Shown here piece by piece: positions 1 to 7,989 of a stretch of DNA of 38,909 nt (the stretch's first letter is position 1; each line of letters starts with the position of its first letter). Source of the stretch: Actinomycetes bacterium (lineage in GTDB: Bacteria; Actinomycetota; Actinomycetes; Streptosporangiales; Streptosporangiaceae); contig JAJYUU010000031.1 in assembly GCA_021792405.1 (NCBI GenBank), forward strand, positions 1 to 38,909. The letters run 5' to 3'. A model generated the notes under the pieces. The model did not search any database. It was not told where the DNA came from and saw nothing but the letters and a program-made list of their open reading frames with translations. The position numbers and the translations under genes were made by a program.

Positions 1-123
1 CGGTCTTGCGTCAGGGCTCAAGCCCAGGGCGGATCAGGGTGCTCACCTGCCGGCTGCTACCGGTCGCAAGTCTCCCGCACCAGGCATCACGCCCGCCGCA
101 GGTGACCCGCTAGTTCCCATTAG
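1..123. other. Unassigned sequence left of the kdpA break
   Basis: None of the three forward frames encodes the expected upstream part of KdpA. The frame that becomes KdpA has a TAG at 121-123, and KdpA similarity begins right after it. I recognise no gene, transposon end or repeat here. It is either foreign DNA joined by a rearrangement or an assembly join. Confidence 0.5.
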
Positions 124-216
124 GGCGCTAAGGACATCGGGAACTTCTGGGTCGACCTGGTCCGCGGCACCATCTACATCCTGCTGCCGATCGCCTTCGT
201 CGCGGCCATCGTCTTC

Positions 217-1347
217 ATGGCGCAGGGCGCGCTGCAGACCCTGGGCGGGCCGGTGCACATCCATGACGCGCTCAACGGCGTGAGCCAGGTCATCCCCCGC
301 GGCCCGGTCGCCTCTCAGGAAGCCATCAAGCAACTGGGCACGAACGGCGGCGGGTACTTCAACGCCAACGGCGCGGACCCGTTCGAGAACCCGACAGGGC
401 TGACTAATTTCCTGTCGATCGTGCTCATCCTGTGCATCCCAGTGGGGCTCACCTACACCTTCGGCACGATGGTCGGCAGCGTCCGCCAGGGCGCCGCGAT
501 CCTCGGCGTGATGGCGATCCTGTTCGGCGGCTGGCTGACCATCGCATCGGTCGCCGAGCACCAGTCCAACCCCGCGGTCGCCGCGGCCGGGATGACGCAC
601 CAGCCGACCGGAAACATGGAGGGCAAGGAAGTCCGGTTTGGCGACACGTCGTCGGCGCTGTACGCGACTGCGTCGACGCAGACATCGACGGGCAGTGTCA
701 ACTCGGCGGAGGACTCCTACACGCCGATGGGCGGGTTCGCCGTCCTCACCGGCATGATGCTCGGCGAGGTATCGCCCGGCGGCGTCGGCAGCGGCCTGTA
801 CACGATCTTGCTGTTCGCCATCATCACGGTGTTCATCGGCGGCCTGATGGTCGGCCGGACACCGGAGTACCTGGGCAAGAAGATCCAGGCCAGAGAGGTC
901 AAGCTGGCTGCACTCGGCGTGCTCGTCATGCCCGTCGTCGTGCTGATCCTCACCGCGATCGCCGTGTCGGTGCACGCGGGCCGGATCGGGACGCTGAACG
1001 CCGGCCCGCATGCCTTCAGCGAGATCCTCTATGCCTTCACCTCGGTGACGAACAACAACGGCTCGGCGTTCGCCGGCCTTAGCGCGAACACGCCGTTCTA
1101 CAACGTGATCGAGACCTTCGGCCTGCTGCTCGGCCGGTTCGCGATCATGGTGCCGGTGCTCGCGCTGGCCGGCGCGCTGGCGGCCAAGCAGACGGTGGCC
1201 GCGTCGGCGGGAACGTTCCGCACCGACCAGCCGATGTTCGTCGGCCTGCTGGTCGGCGTGGTGCTGATCGTCGGCGCGCTGACATTCTTCCCGGCCGTCT
1301 CGCTCGGCCCGATCGTCGAGCAGCTCTCGCACGGGAAGTTCTTCTGA
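217..1347 (+). CDS. kdpA: Potassium-transporting ATPase subunit KdpA, N-terminally truncated
   Basis: KdpA is the membrane subunit that selects and translocates K+ in the KdpFABC ATPase. KdpA-like sequence begins at about 124 (GNFWVDLVRGTIYILLP), immediately after an in-frame TAG. The first usable start is ATG 217, giving 376 residues against roughly 550-560 for the family. Three selectivity-filter loops are visible: TNGGGYFNANGADPFENPTG, EVSPGGVGSGLY and TNNNGSAFAGL. The first filter loop and the first transmembrane segments are absent, and no kdpF is seen. The gene is followed by a 1-base stop/start overlap at 1347 and then by kdpB and kdpC. As it stands the product is probably not a working channel subunit. 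The identification is certain; whether the break is biological or an assembly join is not. Confidence 0.85.
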   Translation: MAQGALQTLGGPVHIHDALNGVSQVIPRGPVASQEAIKQLGTNGGGYFNANGADPFENPTGLTNFLSIVLILCIPVGLTYTFGTMVGSVRQGAAILGVMAILFGGWLTIASVAEHQSNPAVAAAGMTHQPTGNMEGKEVRFGDTSSALYATASTQTSTGSVNSAEDSYTPMGGFAVLTGMMLGEVSPGGVGSGLYTILLFAIITVFIGGLMVGRTPEYLGKKIQAREVKLAALGVLVMPVVVLILTAIAVSVHAGRIGTLNAGPHAFSEILYAFTSVTNNNGSAFAGLSANTPFYNVIETFGLLLGRFAIMVPVLALAGALAAKQTVAASAGTFRTDQPMFVGLLVGVVLIVGALTFFPAVSLGPIVEQLSHGKFF

Positions 1348-1755
1348 TGCCGCCGGCCGCGAGCCTGCCGGACAGCCCGGCCATGCCGCTGACCGATGGC
1401 GGCGGGAGTTCCCGGCGACGGATCCTCGTCCCGGTCGATTCCGTTGGCCACTGCGCCAGCGCGCTCGCGCTGGGCGCCTGGTTCGGGTGCGCCACCGGCG
1501 GCGAACTTCGCGTCGTGCATGTCCGAGCGTTCGATCCGCCGATGCGCGGACACGGCCGGTTCTACACCGAGTCCAGCTCGCAAGCCACCGCCGTGATCGA
1601 TCAAGGCCCGCCGGCCCCGGCGGGCGCCCGGCATCCTCCTGCTTGGCAGTGTCGCTCATCAGGTCATGCGGCTCGCCCGCGGCCCGGTCCTCGTGGTGCG
1701 CCCGCTGCCGCCGGCAACGGTGCAGCGGCAGCCCATCGGAACAGATCAGCCATGG
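1347..1755 (+). pseudogene. Universal stress protein (UspA family) remnant inside the kdp operon
   Basis: An ATG overlapping the kdpA stop opens a frame with a UspA-type first strand (RRILVPVDS) and a second strand (GELRVVHV), readable to about 1605. The family's C-terminal phosphate-binding stretch then appears in a different frame at 1630-1722 ([19 protein letters not shown], then LVVRP). Between them roughly 50 residues of the fold are missing and the frame shifts. A UspA domain is about 140 residues, so this is an internally deleted, frameshifted relic. The shifted frame happens to continue without a stop into kdpB. A Usp gene here is notable because full-length KdpD proteins carry a Usp-like domain and the KdpD of this operon does not. 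Confidence 0.7.
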
Positions 1756-1791
1756 CGCAGTCCTCAGGTCACTCATCGGAGGTTGTCTCGC

Positions 1792-3876
1792 ATGTCAGTC
1801 GTTGACGGCGTCCGGTCGGCGCACAGCGGCATGCCGGACGGCGCGCTGCCGCCGGGCGGTCCGCGCCGCGGCCGCAGCCTGCTCGACCGCGACATCCTGG
1901 GCCATGCCATCGTGGCAGCGTTCCGCAAGCTCGACCCCAGAGTGCAGATCCGCAATCCGGTCATGTTCGTCGTTCTGATCGGCACGGTCGTCACCCTGGT
2001 CGAGTCGTTCGCGCACCCGAGCGTCTTCACCTGGTCCATCACCGGGTGGCTGGCGCTGACGGTGCTGTTCGCGAACTTCGCCGAGGCGGTCGCGGAGGGC
2101 CGGGGCAAGGCGCAGGCCGACACACTGCGCAAGATGCGGTCGGATACTCAGGCTCGCAGGGTGCTGCCCGGTTCCGGCGGGCAGGACGTCGTGGCGGCGT
2201 CCGCGCTCGCCAAGGGCGACCTGGTGGTCTGCGAGGCCGGCGACATCATCCCGTCGGACGGCGAGATCATCGAGGGCCTGGCGTCCATCGACGAGTCGGC
2301 CATCACCGGCGAGTCCGCGCCGGTCATTCGCGAGTCCGGCGGTGACCGTTCCGCTGTCACCGGCGGGACGAAGGTTCTCTCCGACCGGATCGTCGTCCGG
2401 ATCACCGCCGAGCGCGGGCACACGTTCCTCGACCAGATGATCGCTCTGGTGGAGGGCGCGGATCGGAAGAAGACTCCGAACGAGATCGCGCTGACGATCC
2501 TGCTCGCGGCGCTGACGATCGTCTTCGTCCCGGTGGTGGTGACGCTGGAGCCGTACAGCATCTTCGCCCACGGCACCGTCTCGGTGGTGGTGCTGGTCGC
2601 GCTGCTGGTCTGCCTCATCCCCACCACTATCGGGGCGCTGCTGTCGGCGATCGGGATCGCGGGCATGGACCGGCTGGTGCAGCGCAACGTGCTCGCCATG
2701 TCCGGCCGCGCGGTGGAGGCAGCCGGCGACGTGCAGACGCTGCTGCTGGACAAGACCGGCACGATCACCCTGGGCAACCGGATGGCGACGTCGTTCCGCC
2801 CGGTCAACGGGCACAGCGAGATGGACGTGGCGAGTGCGGCCCAGCTTGCCTCGCTGTCCGACGAGACCCCGGAAGGCCGCTCGATCGTGGTGCTGGCCAA
2901 GGAGCGGTTCGGCATCCGGCAGCGCGAGCTTGGCGAGGGGCACGTGTTCGTGCCGTTCAGCGCGCAGACCCGGATGTCGGGGCTAGACGTCGACGGCCGG
3001 CAGATCCGCAAGGGGGCCGCCGAGGCTGTCCGCCGGTGGGTAGTGGAGCAGGGCGGCGCGACCTCGGCGGAGCTCGACAGCATCGTGGACAAGATCGCCA
3101 GGTCCGGCGCGACCCCGCTGGCCGTCGCCGACGGCCCGGACCTGCTCGGCGTCATCGAGCTCAAGGACGTGGTCAAGCAGGGCATCCGCGAGCGGTTCGC
3201 CGAACTGCGCGCGGCGGGCATCCGGACCGTAATGATCACCGGCGACAATCCGCTGACCGCGGCCGCTATCGCCCAGGAGGCCGGCGTGGACGATTACCTG
3301 GCCGAGGCCACCCCCGAAGCCAAGATGAACCTGATCAAGACAGAGCAGGAGGGCGGGAAGCTGGTCGCGATGACCGGGGACGGCACCAACGACGCCCCCG
3401 CACTCGCCCAGGCCGACGTCGGCGTGCCCATGAACACCGGGACGACCGCCGCGAAGGAGGCCGGGAACATGGTCGACCTGGACTCCAACCCCACCAAGCT
3501 CATCGACATCGTGGAGATCGGCAAGCAGCTCCTCATCACGCGCGGGGCGCTGACGACCTTCTCCATAGCCAACGACGTGGCCAAGTACTTCGCGATTATC
3601 CCGGCCATGTTCGCGGTGACCTACCCGCAGCTGAATGCGCTCAACATCATGGGCCTGCACAGCCCGCAGTCGGCCGTGCTGTCGGCGGTGATCTTCAATG
3701 CGCTGATCATCGTCGCGCTGATCCCGCTGGCCCTGCGCGGCGTGCGGTTCCGCCCGTCCGGCGCGGCCGCGATCCTGCGCCGGAACGTCTTCATCTACGG
3801 CGTCGGCGGGATCATCGCGCCGTTCATCTTCATCAAGATCATCGACATGATTCTCACTGTGACGGGAGCGTACTGA
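1792..3876 (+). CDS. kdpB: Potassium-transporting P-type ATPase subunit KdpB
   Basis: KdpB is the ATP-hydrolysing P-type subunit of the Kdp complex. The product has 694 residues, close to the usual 680. It shows the actuator loop TGES at residues 172-175, the phosphorylation motif DKTGT with the acceptor Asp at residue 320, the hinge motif [17 protein letters not shown], and several transmembrane segments. ATG 1792 is chosen because GGAGG at 1778-1782 lies nine bases upstream and conserved KdpB sequence begins soon after; a longer in-frame extension to 1666 consists of the Usp remnant. The stop overlaps the kdpC start by one base, so the genes are translationally coupled. Confidence 0.96.
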   Translation: MSVVDGVRSAHSGMPDGALPPGGPRRGRSLLDRDILGHAIVAAFRKLDPRVQIRNPVMFVVLIGTVVTLVESFAHPSVFTWSITGWLALTVLFANFAEAVAEGRGKAQADTLRKMRSDTQARRVLPGSGGQDVVAASALAKGDLVVCEAGDIIPSDGEIIEGLASIDESAITGESAPVIRESGGDRSAVTGGTKVLSDRIVVRITAERGHTFLDQMIALVEGADRKKTPNEIALTILLAALTIVFVPVVVTLEPYSIFAHGTVSVVVLVALLVCLIPTTIGALLSAIGIAGMDRLVQRNVLAMSGRAVEAAGDVQTLLLDKTGTITLGNRMATSFRPVNGHSEMDVASAAQLASLSDETPEGRSIVVLAKERFGIRQRELGEGHVFVPFSAQTRMSGLDVDGRQIRKGAAEAVRRWVVEQGGATSAELDSIVDKIARSGATPLAVADGPDLLGVIELKDVVKQGIRERFAELRAAGIRTVMITGDNPLTAAAIAQEAGVDDYLAEATPEAKMNLIKTEQEGGKLVAMTGDGTNDAPALAQADVGVPMNTGTTAAKEAGNMVDLDSNPTKLIDIVEIGKQLLITRGALTTFSIANDVAKYFAIIPAMFAVTYPQLNALNIMGLHSPQSAVLSAVIFNALIIVALIPLALRGVRFRPSGAAAILRRNVFIYGVGGIIAPFIFIKIIDMILTVTGAY

Positions 3877-4406
3877 TGCTCAGTAACCTGCGCCCCGCGA
3901 TCGGCGCCTGCGCCGTGTTCTTCATCCTGCTGGGCCTGGGCTACCCGGTTGCGGAGACGGCGATCGGACAGGGATTCTTCAGCCACCAGGCCAACGGATC
4001 GCTGACCGCATACGGGTCGACCCTGGTGGGGCAGAAGTGGACAAGCCCGCGCTGGTTCGTCGGCCGCCCGGATGCCGACAACCCGATGGCCACCGGCGGC
4101 ACCAACCTCGGGCCGCGGTCAAAGGTACTGGTCACGGATGTGGCAGCGCAGATCGCGCAACTACGGAGGGAAGGCATCACGCCAACACCTGACCTGGTCA
4201 CCACGTCCGGTAGCGGAATCGACCCCGACATAGCGCCGGTCGACGCCTATGCGCAGGTCGCTGCCGTGGCGCGGGCCCGCGGCCTGCCGCCAGCGGAGAT
4301 CACGCGCCTGGTGAAAGCCCAGATCCACCAGCCGGAGTTCGGCTTCCTTGGTGCCTCCTACATCGACGTCCTGCAGCTTAACGAGGCCCTTGCGAGGCTG
4401 CGGTGA
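3876..4406 (+). CDS. kdpC: Potassium-transporting ATPase subunit KdpC
   Basis: KdpC is the single-span accessory subunit of the Kdp ATPase. The 176-residue product begins with a hydrophobic segment (IGACAVFFILLGLGYPVAET) followed by a soluble domain with the family signatures QKWTSPRWFVGRP, NLGPRS, SGSGIDPDI and QLNEAL. Length is normal. The start overlaps the kdpB stop as ATGA, and the end overlaps the next gene as GTGA, so it sits within one tightly packed transcription unit. Confidence 0.95.
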   Translation: MLSNLRPAIGACAVFFILLGLGYPVAETAIGQGFFSHQANGSLTAYGSTLVGQKWTSPRWFVGRPDADNPMATGGTNLGPRSKVLVTDVAAQIAQLRREGITPTPDLVTTSGSGIDPDIAPVDAYAQVAAVARARGLPPAEITRLVKAQIHQPEFGFLGASYIDVLQLNEALARLR

Positions 4407-4828
4407 CCGAGCCGGGAGCGCAGCCGTACCGGGCGGCCGGGCAGGTCCGGCCGATCGGGCAGGTCCGGCCGATCGGGCAGGTCCGGCCGATCGGCCAGGT
4501 CCGGCCGCAAGAGCGAGTCGTGGTCAGCGGCGAGATCCGGTCCAGCACCGCGATGGCCCTGCGCGGCTGCCCGGCCTGCCGGTACACGCTGGCCGACGAC
4601 ACCGGCGAGCTGGACCTGATGTTCCTCGGCCGGGTGGAAATACTTGGCATGAACAAGGGACGGCGCTGCACGGCCAGGGGCACGGCAGCCAGCCGGGATG
4701 ACCGCATCGTGCTGTGGAACCCGCGCTACGAGCTGGAACCAGCCGCTGAGCAGGACAGTGACGGGCCTGGTCAGGCGGCGCTCCGGCCCGCCGCACCGGA
4801 TTCGGCCACGGCACCTGCGAGCGGATAG
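4403..4828 (+). CDS. OB-fold nucleic-acid-binding-like protein with GQVRPI repeats
   Basis: The 141-residue product starts at a GTG overlapping the kdpC stop. Residues about 13-35 are four near-identical GQVRPI repeats. They are followed by a compact domain of about 70 residues (VVVSGEIRSSTAMALRGCPA, LADDTGELDLMFLGR, CTARGTAA, IVLWNPRYEL) that looks like the actinobacterial OB-fold proteins. A comparable OB-fold gene lies next to the Trk potassium genes ceoB/ceoC in Mycobacterium (from memory), so a link to K+ transport recurs. Two cysteines lie near the start of the domain. The low-complexity C-terminus has no clear function. Its role in the Kdp system is unknown; the OB-fold call is moderate and rests on pattern only. 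Confidence 0.7.
   Translation: MTEPGAQPYRAAGQVRPIGQVRPIGQVRPIGQVRPQERVVVSGEIRSSTAMALRGCPACRYTLADDTGELDLMFLGRVEILGMNKGRRCTARGTAASRDDRIVLWNPRYELEPAAEQDSDGPGQAALRPAAPDSATAPASG
4439..4510 (+). repeat. 18-bp tandem repeat, about four copies, in frame
   Basis: The unit GGGCAGGTCCGGCCGATC occurs at 4439, 4457 and 4475 without change. A fourth copy at 4493 has one early substitution and a divergent last four bases. Eighteen bases equals six codons, so copy-number change adds or removes GQVRPI units without breaking the frame. The near-perfect identity suggests recent expansion. Confidence 0.95.
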
Positions 4829-4843
4829 GCTGCCAGCAACACG

Positions 4844-6397
4844 ATGAAGCGCAGCGCGATCGGGACCATCGCGGCGCTCGCCAGCATGGCGGTGCTTACG
4901 AGCGCGATGATCCCGCTACGCCCAAGCCTGAGCATCGCGACGACGGCACTCGTCCTGGTTATCCCCGTTGTCATCGGCGTGGTGACCGGCGGCTTCATCG
5001 CCGGGGTGCTCAGTGTCGTCGCCGGCTTCGTGGTTTACGACTTCTTCTTCATTCCGCCCTACCTGACCCTGTGGGTCGGCAGGGCGCAGAACTGGGCGGC
5101 GCTGGTGGTGTATGTCGCCGTCATGCTGCCGGTCGCGCGGGTGGTCGCCGGGCTGAACGTCGCCCGTGCGAAGGAACGCCGCCAGGGCACCGAACTGCGT
5201 GAGCTGTTCCAGCTGTCTGGCCTGCTGCTCGCCGAACGGCCCCTGGACGAGCTGCTCACGGCCGTGGTGATGGCCGTCGCCGAGGTGTTCGGCGCCCGGC
5301 AGGTCGCCCTCTTGCTGCCGTCAGACGGCAATCTGCAGATCGCCGCTGCCGCGGGCGAGCCGCTGAGCGAGGACCAGCTCCACCGGGTCCTTCCGTCGCC
5401 AGGTGAGCTGGCCAGGCTCGGCGGGCCGCCCGGCATCCACGGCGACGTGTTCGTGCACGCGCTCACGGCTGCGGGCCGCCCGGTCGGGCTGCTCGTACTG
5501 TCCGCCGAGGCTGCGGCTGGACCCGAGCGCGAGCCGCTGACGCTGTTCGCGAACCAGATCGCGCTGGCAGTCGAGCGCGCGCAGCTTCGCGAGCAGGCGC
5601 TGCGGACCCGGCTCACCGAGGAAATGGCCAGGCTCGCCAAGACGCTCGTGGCGGCGGTCTCGCACGACCTGCGGGCGCCGCTGGCCCGGATCAAGGCATC
5701 CTCGTCCACGCTGGCCGACGACGGCCTCGACATCGGTCCTGACGCGCGGCGCGAGCTGGCCCGGCTCATTGACGGTCAGGCTGACCGGCTGGCTGACCTG
5801 GTGCAGAACCTGCTCGACATGAGCCGGATCCAGGCCGGCGCGCTCCGGCCGCGCTGCGTGGTCAGTTCGCTGCCCGAGCTCATCGCCAGCGTGACCAGCG
5901 ACCTGGCGCCTGCGCTGCGAGGCTACGAGGTGCGCTTTGATGTGCCCGGCACGCTCCCGCTCGTCGACGTGGACCGGACGCTGATCGCACGGGTGCTGAC
6001 GAACCTGCTGGAGAACGCCATCCGGCACGCGCCCAGGGGAACGCCGATCTCTGTCGCTGCGGCGCGCCAGTCGGCCGACACCGTGCTGGTGACGGTTGCC
6101 GATCACGGCTCCGGGGTCAGCCCGGACCGGCGCGAGGAGGTGTTCGGCATGCTGGCCCGGCGAGACGCCGACGCGGGCGCTGGCCTCGGGCTGACTATCG
6201 CCAGGACCTTCGTCGAGGCGCACGGCCAGCGCATCTGGGTGCAGGACGCGCCAGGCGGCGGCGCGCTGTTCGGCTTCACGCTGCCGGTGGCGATACGGGC
6301 CGGCGCGTTCGGCCCGCCGGGCCCGGCGGCAGCGGACTGCGAACCACACGATCTAACGGAGTGGGTGGATGGGGTTGCCGCGCGTTCTCATCGTTGA
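4844..6397 (+). CDS. kdpD: KdpD-like sensor histidine kinase lacking the N-terminal KdpD/Usp domains
   Basis: This is the sensor kinase of a two-component system, placed directly before its response regulator. The 517-residue product has four hydrophobic segments at about residues 8-105 (DUF4118-like KdpD membrane domain, with FVVYDFFFIPPY), a GAF-like region at about 120-245, a HisKA domain with the phosphoacceptor H-box VSHDLRAPL (His274), and an HATPase domain with N-box NLLENAIRHAP and glycine boxes DHGSGV and GAGLGLTIAR. Canonical KdpD is near 900 residues and starts with a P-loop KdpD domain plus a Usp-like domain; both are absent. No strong ribosome binding site precedes ATG 4844, so the start is uncertain. 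It overlaps the next gene by 29 bases. Confidence 0.9.
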   Translation: MKRSAIGTIAALASMAVLTSAMIPLRPSLSIATTALVLVIPVVIGVVTGGFIAGVLSVVAGFVVYDFFFIPPYLTLWVGRAQNWAALVVYVAVMLPVARVVAGLNVARAKERRQGTELRELFQLSGLLLAERPLDELLTAVVMAVAEVFGARQVALLLPSDGNLQIAAAAGEPLSEDQLHRVLPSPGELARLGGPPGIHGDVFVHALTAAGRPVGLLVLSAEAAAGPEREPLTLFANQIALAVERAQLREQALRTRLTEEMARLAKTLVAAVSHDLRAPLARIKASSSTLADDGLDIGPDARRELARLIDGQADRLADLVQNLLDMSRIQAGALRPRCVVSSLPELIASVTSDLAPALRGYEVRFDVPGTLPLVDVDRTLIARVLTNLLENAIRHAPRGTPISVAAARQSADTVLVTVADHGSGVSPDRREEVFGMLARRDADAGAGLGLTIARTFVEAHGQRIWVQDAPGGGALFGFTLPVAIRAGAFGPPGPAAADCEPHDLTEWVDGVAARSHR

Positions 6398-7064
6398 CGA
6401 CGACCCCGACCTGCTGAACGTCTGCACCGTCGGGCTGACCGCTCTCGGCCACGAGGTCCAGACCGCGGAGACCGGCAAGGACGCGATCACCGCTGCTGCC
6501 GTCGGCCGGCCAGACGTGATCGTGCTCGATCTCGGTTTGCCCGACGTCGACGGCATGGAGGTCTGCAAGCGGGTCAGGACATGGAGCGGCGTTCCCGTCG
6601 TGGTGCTGTCCGCGGACAGCACCGAGGACCGCAAGGTCGAGGCGCTGGAGGGGGGCGCAGACGACTACATCACTAAGCCGTTCGGGATGCGGGAACTGAG
6701 TGCCCGGCTCCGCGTCGCGCTGCGGCACCATGCGAGCGCCGACAGCGGGAGCAAGCCTTCGGAGCTTGAGGTGGGCGCGCTGCATCTCGATTTGGTGCAC
6801 TACCAGGCGACGTTCGCGGGTCAGCAGGTGGACCTCACGGCGCGGGAATTCGAGTTCCTCGCCTTCCTGGCGCTGCACGCCGGCAAGGTCTGCACGCGGC
6901 GGATGATCCTGGAGAGCGTCTGGGGTGCCGGCTACGGCAGCGAGGTGAACTACCTCAAGGTCTACGCCTATCGGATCAGGCGCAAGCTCGGCGACGACGG
7001 CGGGCACTTCCTGCAGAGCGACCCGTCGGTGGGCTACCGCCTGGCCTTGAACGGCGAGAGCTGA
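6369..7064 (+). CDS. kdpE: OmpR-family response regulator KdpE
   Basis: The 231-residue product has a receiver domain (acidic pocket VDDD, phosphoacceptor Asp54 in VLDLGLPD, conserved Lys in YITKPFG) and a C-terminal winged-helix DNA-binding domain (LTAREFEFLAFLALHAGKV, then EVNYLKVYAYRIRRKLG). It would be phosphorylated by the preceding kinase and activate kdp transcription. The start lies inside the kinase gene, so the pair is coupled. The gene ends 17 bases before the convergent arsR-arsC fusion, with the small palindrome CTGACCGGTCAG over its stop. Confidence 0.93.
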   Translation: MGLPRVLIVDDDPDLLNVCTVGLTALGHEVQTAETGKDAITAAAVGRPDVIVLDLGLPDVDGMEVCKRVRTWSGVPVVVLSADSTEDRKVEALEGGADDYITKPFGMRELSARLRVALRHHASADSGSKPSELEVGALHLDLVHYQATFAGQQVDLTAREFEFLAFLALHAGKVCTRRMILESVWGAGYGSEVNYLKVYAYRIRRKLGDDGGHFLQSDPSVGYRLALNGES

Positions 7065-7080
7065 CCGGTCAGGCGGCCGG

Positions 7081-7866
7081 CTACGCCGTGGCCGCCGCCA
7101 GCACCGGGAGCAGGAAACGGATGCGGCTGTCCAGCTCGTCGGCAGTGCGCTCGAACGCGACATGTCCCGCCAGGCCATCCTCGCCAGCCGCCGGATCAGG
7201 CAGGCTCCAGTGGATCCGGGCCGGGCGCCCGGCGAACTCCGGGAGTGCCTCGCGGGCCTTGTCACACAGGCTGACCACGTAGTCGAATGGCTGCGCGCCA
7301 GCAGCGCCGGCCTGAGCAGGACGGTGCCGGCTGATGTCGATGCGGTACCGATCCCGCATCACCGCGACCGCGTCCGGGTGCACGGGCTTGGGCCGGATAC
7401 CCGCGCTCGCTGCCCGCACCTGCCCGGCCGCGCGGTAGCGCAGCAGCGCCTCGGCCATCGGCGACCGGCTGCTGTTCCCGGTGCAGACGAACAGCACCGC
7501 CCGTCGCTCCCGCCGTACGGCGGTGCCCGGGTCCGCGGCAGCGCCAGCCACCGGACTGCCGGGCACGAGGACGAGTGCCGGGTGCAGGGCAGATGCGGCG
7601 TCCGCCAGCGCCCGCGAGCATCCGCTCAAATCCAGGCTGTAGTACATGTGCCGGGCGTCGAAACTACTGCGCCGCGCCCTCACCAGGCCACTCTCGCGCA
7701 GCTGGCGCAGATGATAGGAGACCAGATTCTGCGGCTGCCCGGTCGCGGTGACGAGCTCGCGGACCCGCCGGTCGCCGCCGGCCAGCTCCCGCACCAGCCA
7801 CCACCGCACCGGGTCCGCCAGCAGCCTTACTACTGGCGGAACCAGGCCCGGCGCAGACGCTGCCAC
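7081..7866 (-). CDS. ArsR-type HTH fused to low-molecular-weight phosphatase-type arsenate reductase
   Basis: Residues about 10-95 form an ArsR-like winged helix (LADPVRWWLVREL, QPQNLVSYHLRQLRESGLV, ARHMYYSL). Residues about 120-258 form an arsenate reductase of the LMW protein tyrosine phosphatase fold: P-loop CTGNSSRSPM with Cys128 and Arg134, and the DP loop at Asp224. A second Cys (Cys201, in VVSLCDK) sits where thioredoxin-linked ArsC has a redox Cys, but the third Cys of that triad is missing, which suggests a mycothiol- or mycoredoxin-dependent enzyme. The start is taken as GTG 7866, with weak GGAAG upstream. The gene lies downstream of the ArsR-rhodanese gene on the same strand, separated by a strong hairpin. 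Fusion of regulator and enzyme suggests local control of arsenate detoxification. Confidence 0.88.
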   Translation of the reverse strand: MAASAPGLVPPVVRLLADPVRWWLVRELAGGDRRVRELVTATGQPQNLVSYHLRQLRESGLVRARRSSFDARHMYYSLDLSGCSRALADAASALHPALVLVPGSPVAGAAADPGTAVRRERRAVLFVCTGNSSRSPMAEALLRYRAAGQVRAASAGIRPKPVHPDAVAVMRDRYRIDISRHRPAQAGAAGAQPFDYVVSLCDKAREALPEFAGRPARIHWSLPDPAAGEDGLAGHVAFERTADELDSRIRFLLPVLAAATA

Positions 7867-7955
7867 ACGCGCATGATACTTCCAGCGTGACTGATGCGAA
7901 TCTCCGCCGGGAGCGATCTCACCCGATGAGCTGACGGGCCCCAGCGCGGTCGGCG

Positions 7956-7979
7956 GACCGCGGTCGACGGACCGCGGTC
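7956..7979 (-). terminator. Strong GC hairpin downstream of the ArsR-rhodanese gene
   Basis: The self-complementary 10-mer GACCGCGGTC occurs at 7956-7965 and again at 7970-7979, separated by GACG. The two copies can pair as a 10-bp GC-rich stem with a four-base loop. It lies about ten bases beyond the stop of the minus-strand gene at 7990. There is no U-tract, which is usual for actinobacterial terminators. It could instead attenuate read-through into the arsR-arsC fusion. Confidence 0.6.
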
Positions 7980-7989
7980 ACGGTCGCGG

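Noticed and set aside
43-1776. 577-codon minus-strand open frame over kdpA
   Set aside because: Arg/His/Asp-rich translation antisense to clear KdpA; typical shadow frame of GC-rich DNA.
4439-4510. Repeats considered as a CRISPR array
   Set aside because: Units are contiguous with no spacers and lie in a coding frame.
7061-7072. CTGACCGGTCAG palindrome at the kdpE stop considered as terminator
   Set aside because: It has no loop and is too short for a stable hairpin, so it was left as a note only.
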